Assembly: GCA_017559885.1 (NCBI GenBank)
Contig: JAFYQN010000002.1
Location: 1 to 6,297, forward strand
DNA from: Clostridia bacterium
Lineage (GTDB): Bacteria; Bacillota; Clostridia; Oscillospirales; Acutalibacteraceae
DNA: 6,297 bases
Direction: 5' to 3'
Below the pieces are notes generated by a model that saw only the letters and a program-made list of their open reading frames with translations, did no database searches and was not told the origin of the DNA. The position numbers and the translations under genes were made by a program. Numbering within the stretch: position 1 is the stretch's first letter; each line of letters begins with the position of its first letter. Positions 5,299-6,297 of this stretch are shown in pieces.

Positions 5299-6297
5299 GT
5301 AAACTTTTTAAAGTTACCTCTTCCCCACACATAAGACATCAAGACTCAACGCGCGGTATTATGCTTGATGTTATTATCGCGCTTTTGCCTGCCGCAATTT
5401 ACGGATGTGTGCTTTTTGGTCCAAAAGCAGTTCTTGTTCTTTTTACAACAATCGCTACGGCAGTTGCCGCAGAAGCGTTATGGAATATTGCGCTACGTAA
5501 ACAACAAACCATTGGTGACCTTTCGGCAGTGCTTACCGGTCTTTTACTTGGTATGAACTTAAGTAGTGAAACGCCACTATGGATTGCGGCAATCGGTAGT
5601 GTTGTTGCAATAATTGTTGTAAAGCAAATGTTTGGCGGACTCGGTTTTAACTTTGCAAACCCTGCAATGACCGCTCGAATCGTATTGCTTGCATCATTTG
5701 CAGGTCAATTATCAAATTACGCGGTACAACCTTTAGATTGGTTGTCAGGCGTAGACGCAACAACTACCGCTACACCTATGTCGAGTGAAACTTCGGGTCA
5801 GTTGTATTTTGGTTTACAAGAAATCGTTGCCGACGCTCCGCAACAAACCACCTATACCTTTAAACAACTTTTCCTTGGCCAACACAACGGTTCCATTGGT
5901 GAAACCTGTTCTTTCTTGCTTATTATCGGCGGTATTTATCTTATGCTCCGTCGCGTTATTAAGCCAATTATTCCCGTATCGTTTATCGGTACGGTAGCAG
6001 TTGCAACACTTGTTGCAAACCTATTTACAAAAGAAGATGTTAGTCTTTCGCTTACTGTTTTTGGCGGCGGTCTTATGCTTGGCGCTATATTTATGGCAAC
6101 CGACTACGTAACAAGCCCTACAACCAATCTTGGCAAACTTATTTTTGGTGTAGGTTGCGGTCTTTTGACCTTTGTCATAAGAACGTTCAGTCCATTACCC
6201 GAAGGCGTTTCGTATGCGATTTTGCTTATGAATATTCTTACTCCTCATATAAATCGTCTAACACTTGCTAAACCTTTTGGCGCTATGGAGGTGGCAA
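5295..6297 (+). CDS. rnfD: Rnf electron transport complex subunit D, 3' end cut by the window edge
   Basis: An open frame starts at the ATG that overlaps the rnfC stop (ATGA), 8 nt after AGGAGG at 5281-5286. The 334 visible codons have no stop. The opening SSPHIRHQDSTRGIMLDVIIAL and the block FGGLGFNFANPAMTARI are characteristic of RnfD/NqrB. The protein is a multi-pass inner membrane subunit: hydrophobic segments are seen at about 22-60, 70-110, 125-145 and, after a polar loop, across 205-310. By family knowledge RnfD carries an FMN linked to a Thr; the stretch DATTTATPM places the likely attachment at Thr160. The ending, with TPHINRL and KPFGAMEVA, resembles the usual C-terminus, so only a few residues are probably missing. 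It works with RnfC and with the subunits expected downstream (G, E, A, B). Confidence 0.93.
   Translation, partial: MSKLFKVTSSPHIRHQDSTRGIMLDVIIALLPAAIYGCVLFGPKAVLVLFTTIATAVAAEALWNIALRKQQTIGDLSAVLTGLLLGMNLSSETPLWIAAIGSVVAIIVVKQMFGGLGFNFANPAMTARIVLLASFAGQLSNYAVQPLDWLSGVDATTTATPMSSETSGQLYFGLQEIVADAPQQTTYTFKQLFLGQHNGSIGETCSFLLIIGGIYLMLRRVIKPIIPVSFIGTVAVATLVANLFTKEDVSLSLTVFGGGLMLGAIFMATDYVTSPTTNLGKLIFGVGCGLLTFVIRTFSPLPEGVSYAILLMNILTPHINRLTLAKPFGAMEVA
6287..6293 (+). promoter_or_regulatory. Ribosome binding site for the next gene, probably rnfG
   Basis: GGAGGTG near the right edge lies within the last codons of rnfD. It repeats the arrangement at the rnfC/rnfD junction, where a GGAGG precedes an ATGA overlap, so a following gene most likely starts just beyond the window. 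In clostridial operons this would be rnfG; the gene itself is not visible. Confidence 0.6.

Overview
The window looks like a chromosomal segment from a low-GC, Gram-positive-type bacterium of the Firmicutes, most likely class Clostridia and probably an uncultivated gut-type lineage. The support is AT-rich spacers, strong GGAGG ribosome binding sites, a clostridial-style DNA polymerase IV, an Rnf operon that begins rnfC-rnfD, BspA-type leucine-rich repeat proteins, and a small helix-turn-helix protein type that I associate with such genomes. Species cannot be named from this sequence.

Layout. (1) Positions 1-197, minus strand: the 5' end of a secreted BspA-like leucine-rich repeat (LRR) protein with a clear signal peptide; it runs off the left edge. 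(2) Positions 198-360: a divergent promoter region with a perfect 16-bp palindrome lying on the predicted -10 of the rightward operon. (3) Positions 361-2525, plus strand: a tightly packed three-gene cassette made of a small HTH protein, a protein with a cytoplasmic zinc ribbon, a transmembrane segment, a Ser/Asn/Thr-rich stalk and an extracellular LRR-like domain, and a short stand-alone Ser/Thr protein kinase with unusual ATP-site motifs. Junctions are 0 nt and a 4-nt GTGA overlap, so the three are almost certainly co-expressed. (4) Positions 2524-2558: a terminator that serves both converging units. (5) Positions 2560-3744, minus strand: dinB (Pol IV), with a sigma-A-type promoter and a near-consensus LexA/DinR box at its predicted start of transcription. 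(6) Positions 3745-3963: a divergent spacer that also holds the rnf promoter and a Rex-like box. (7) Positions 3964-6297, plus strand: rnfC and nearly complete rnfD, with a ribosome binding site for the next gene at the right edge.

How the parts relate. The HTH / zinc-ribbon-TM-LRR / kinase cassette reads as a signalling module in which sensor and kinase, which are fused in PknB-type receptor kinases, are encoded separately. The divergent secreted LRR protein may be its partner or target; this is inference. The dinB gene appears to be an SOS-controlled single-gene unit. The rnf genes encode the membrane ferredoxin:NAD+ oxidoreductase, and a Rex-like site would connect their expression to the NADH/NAD+ ratio. 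No RNA genes, CRISPR arrays, insertion sequences or gene-free stretches over 300 bases were seen.
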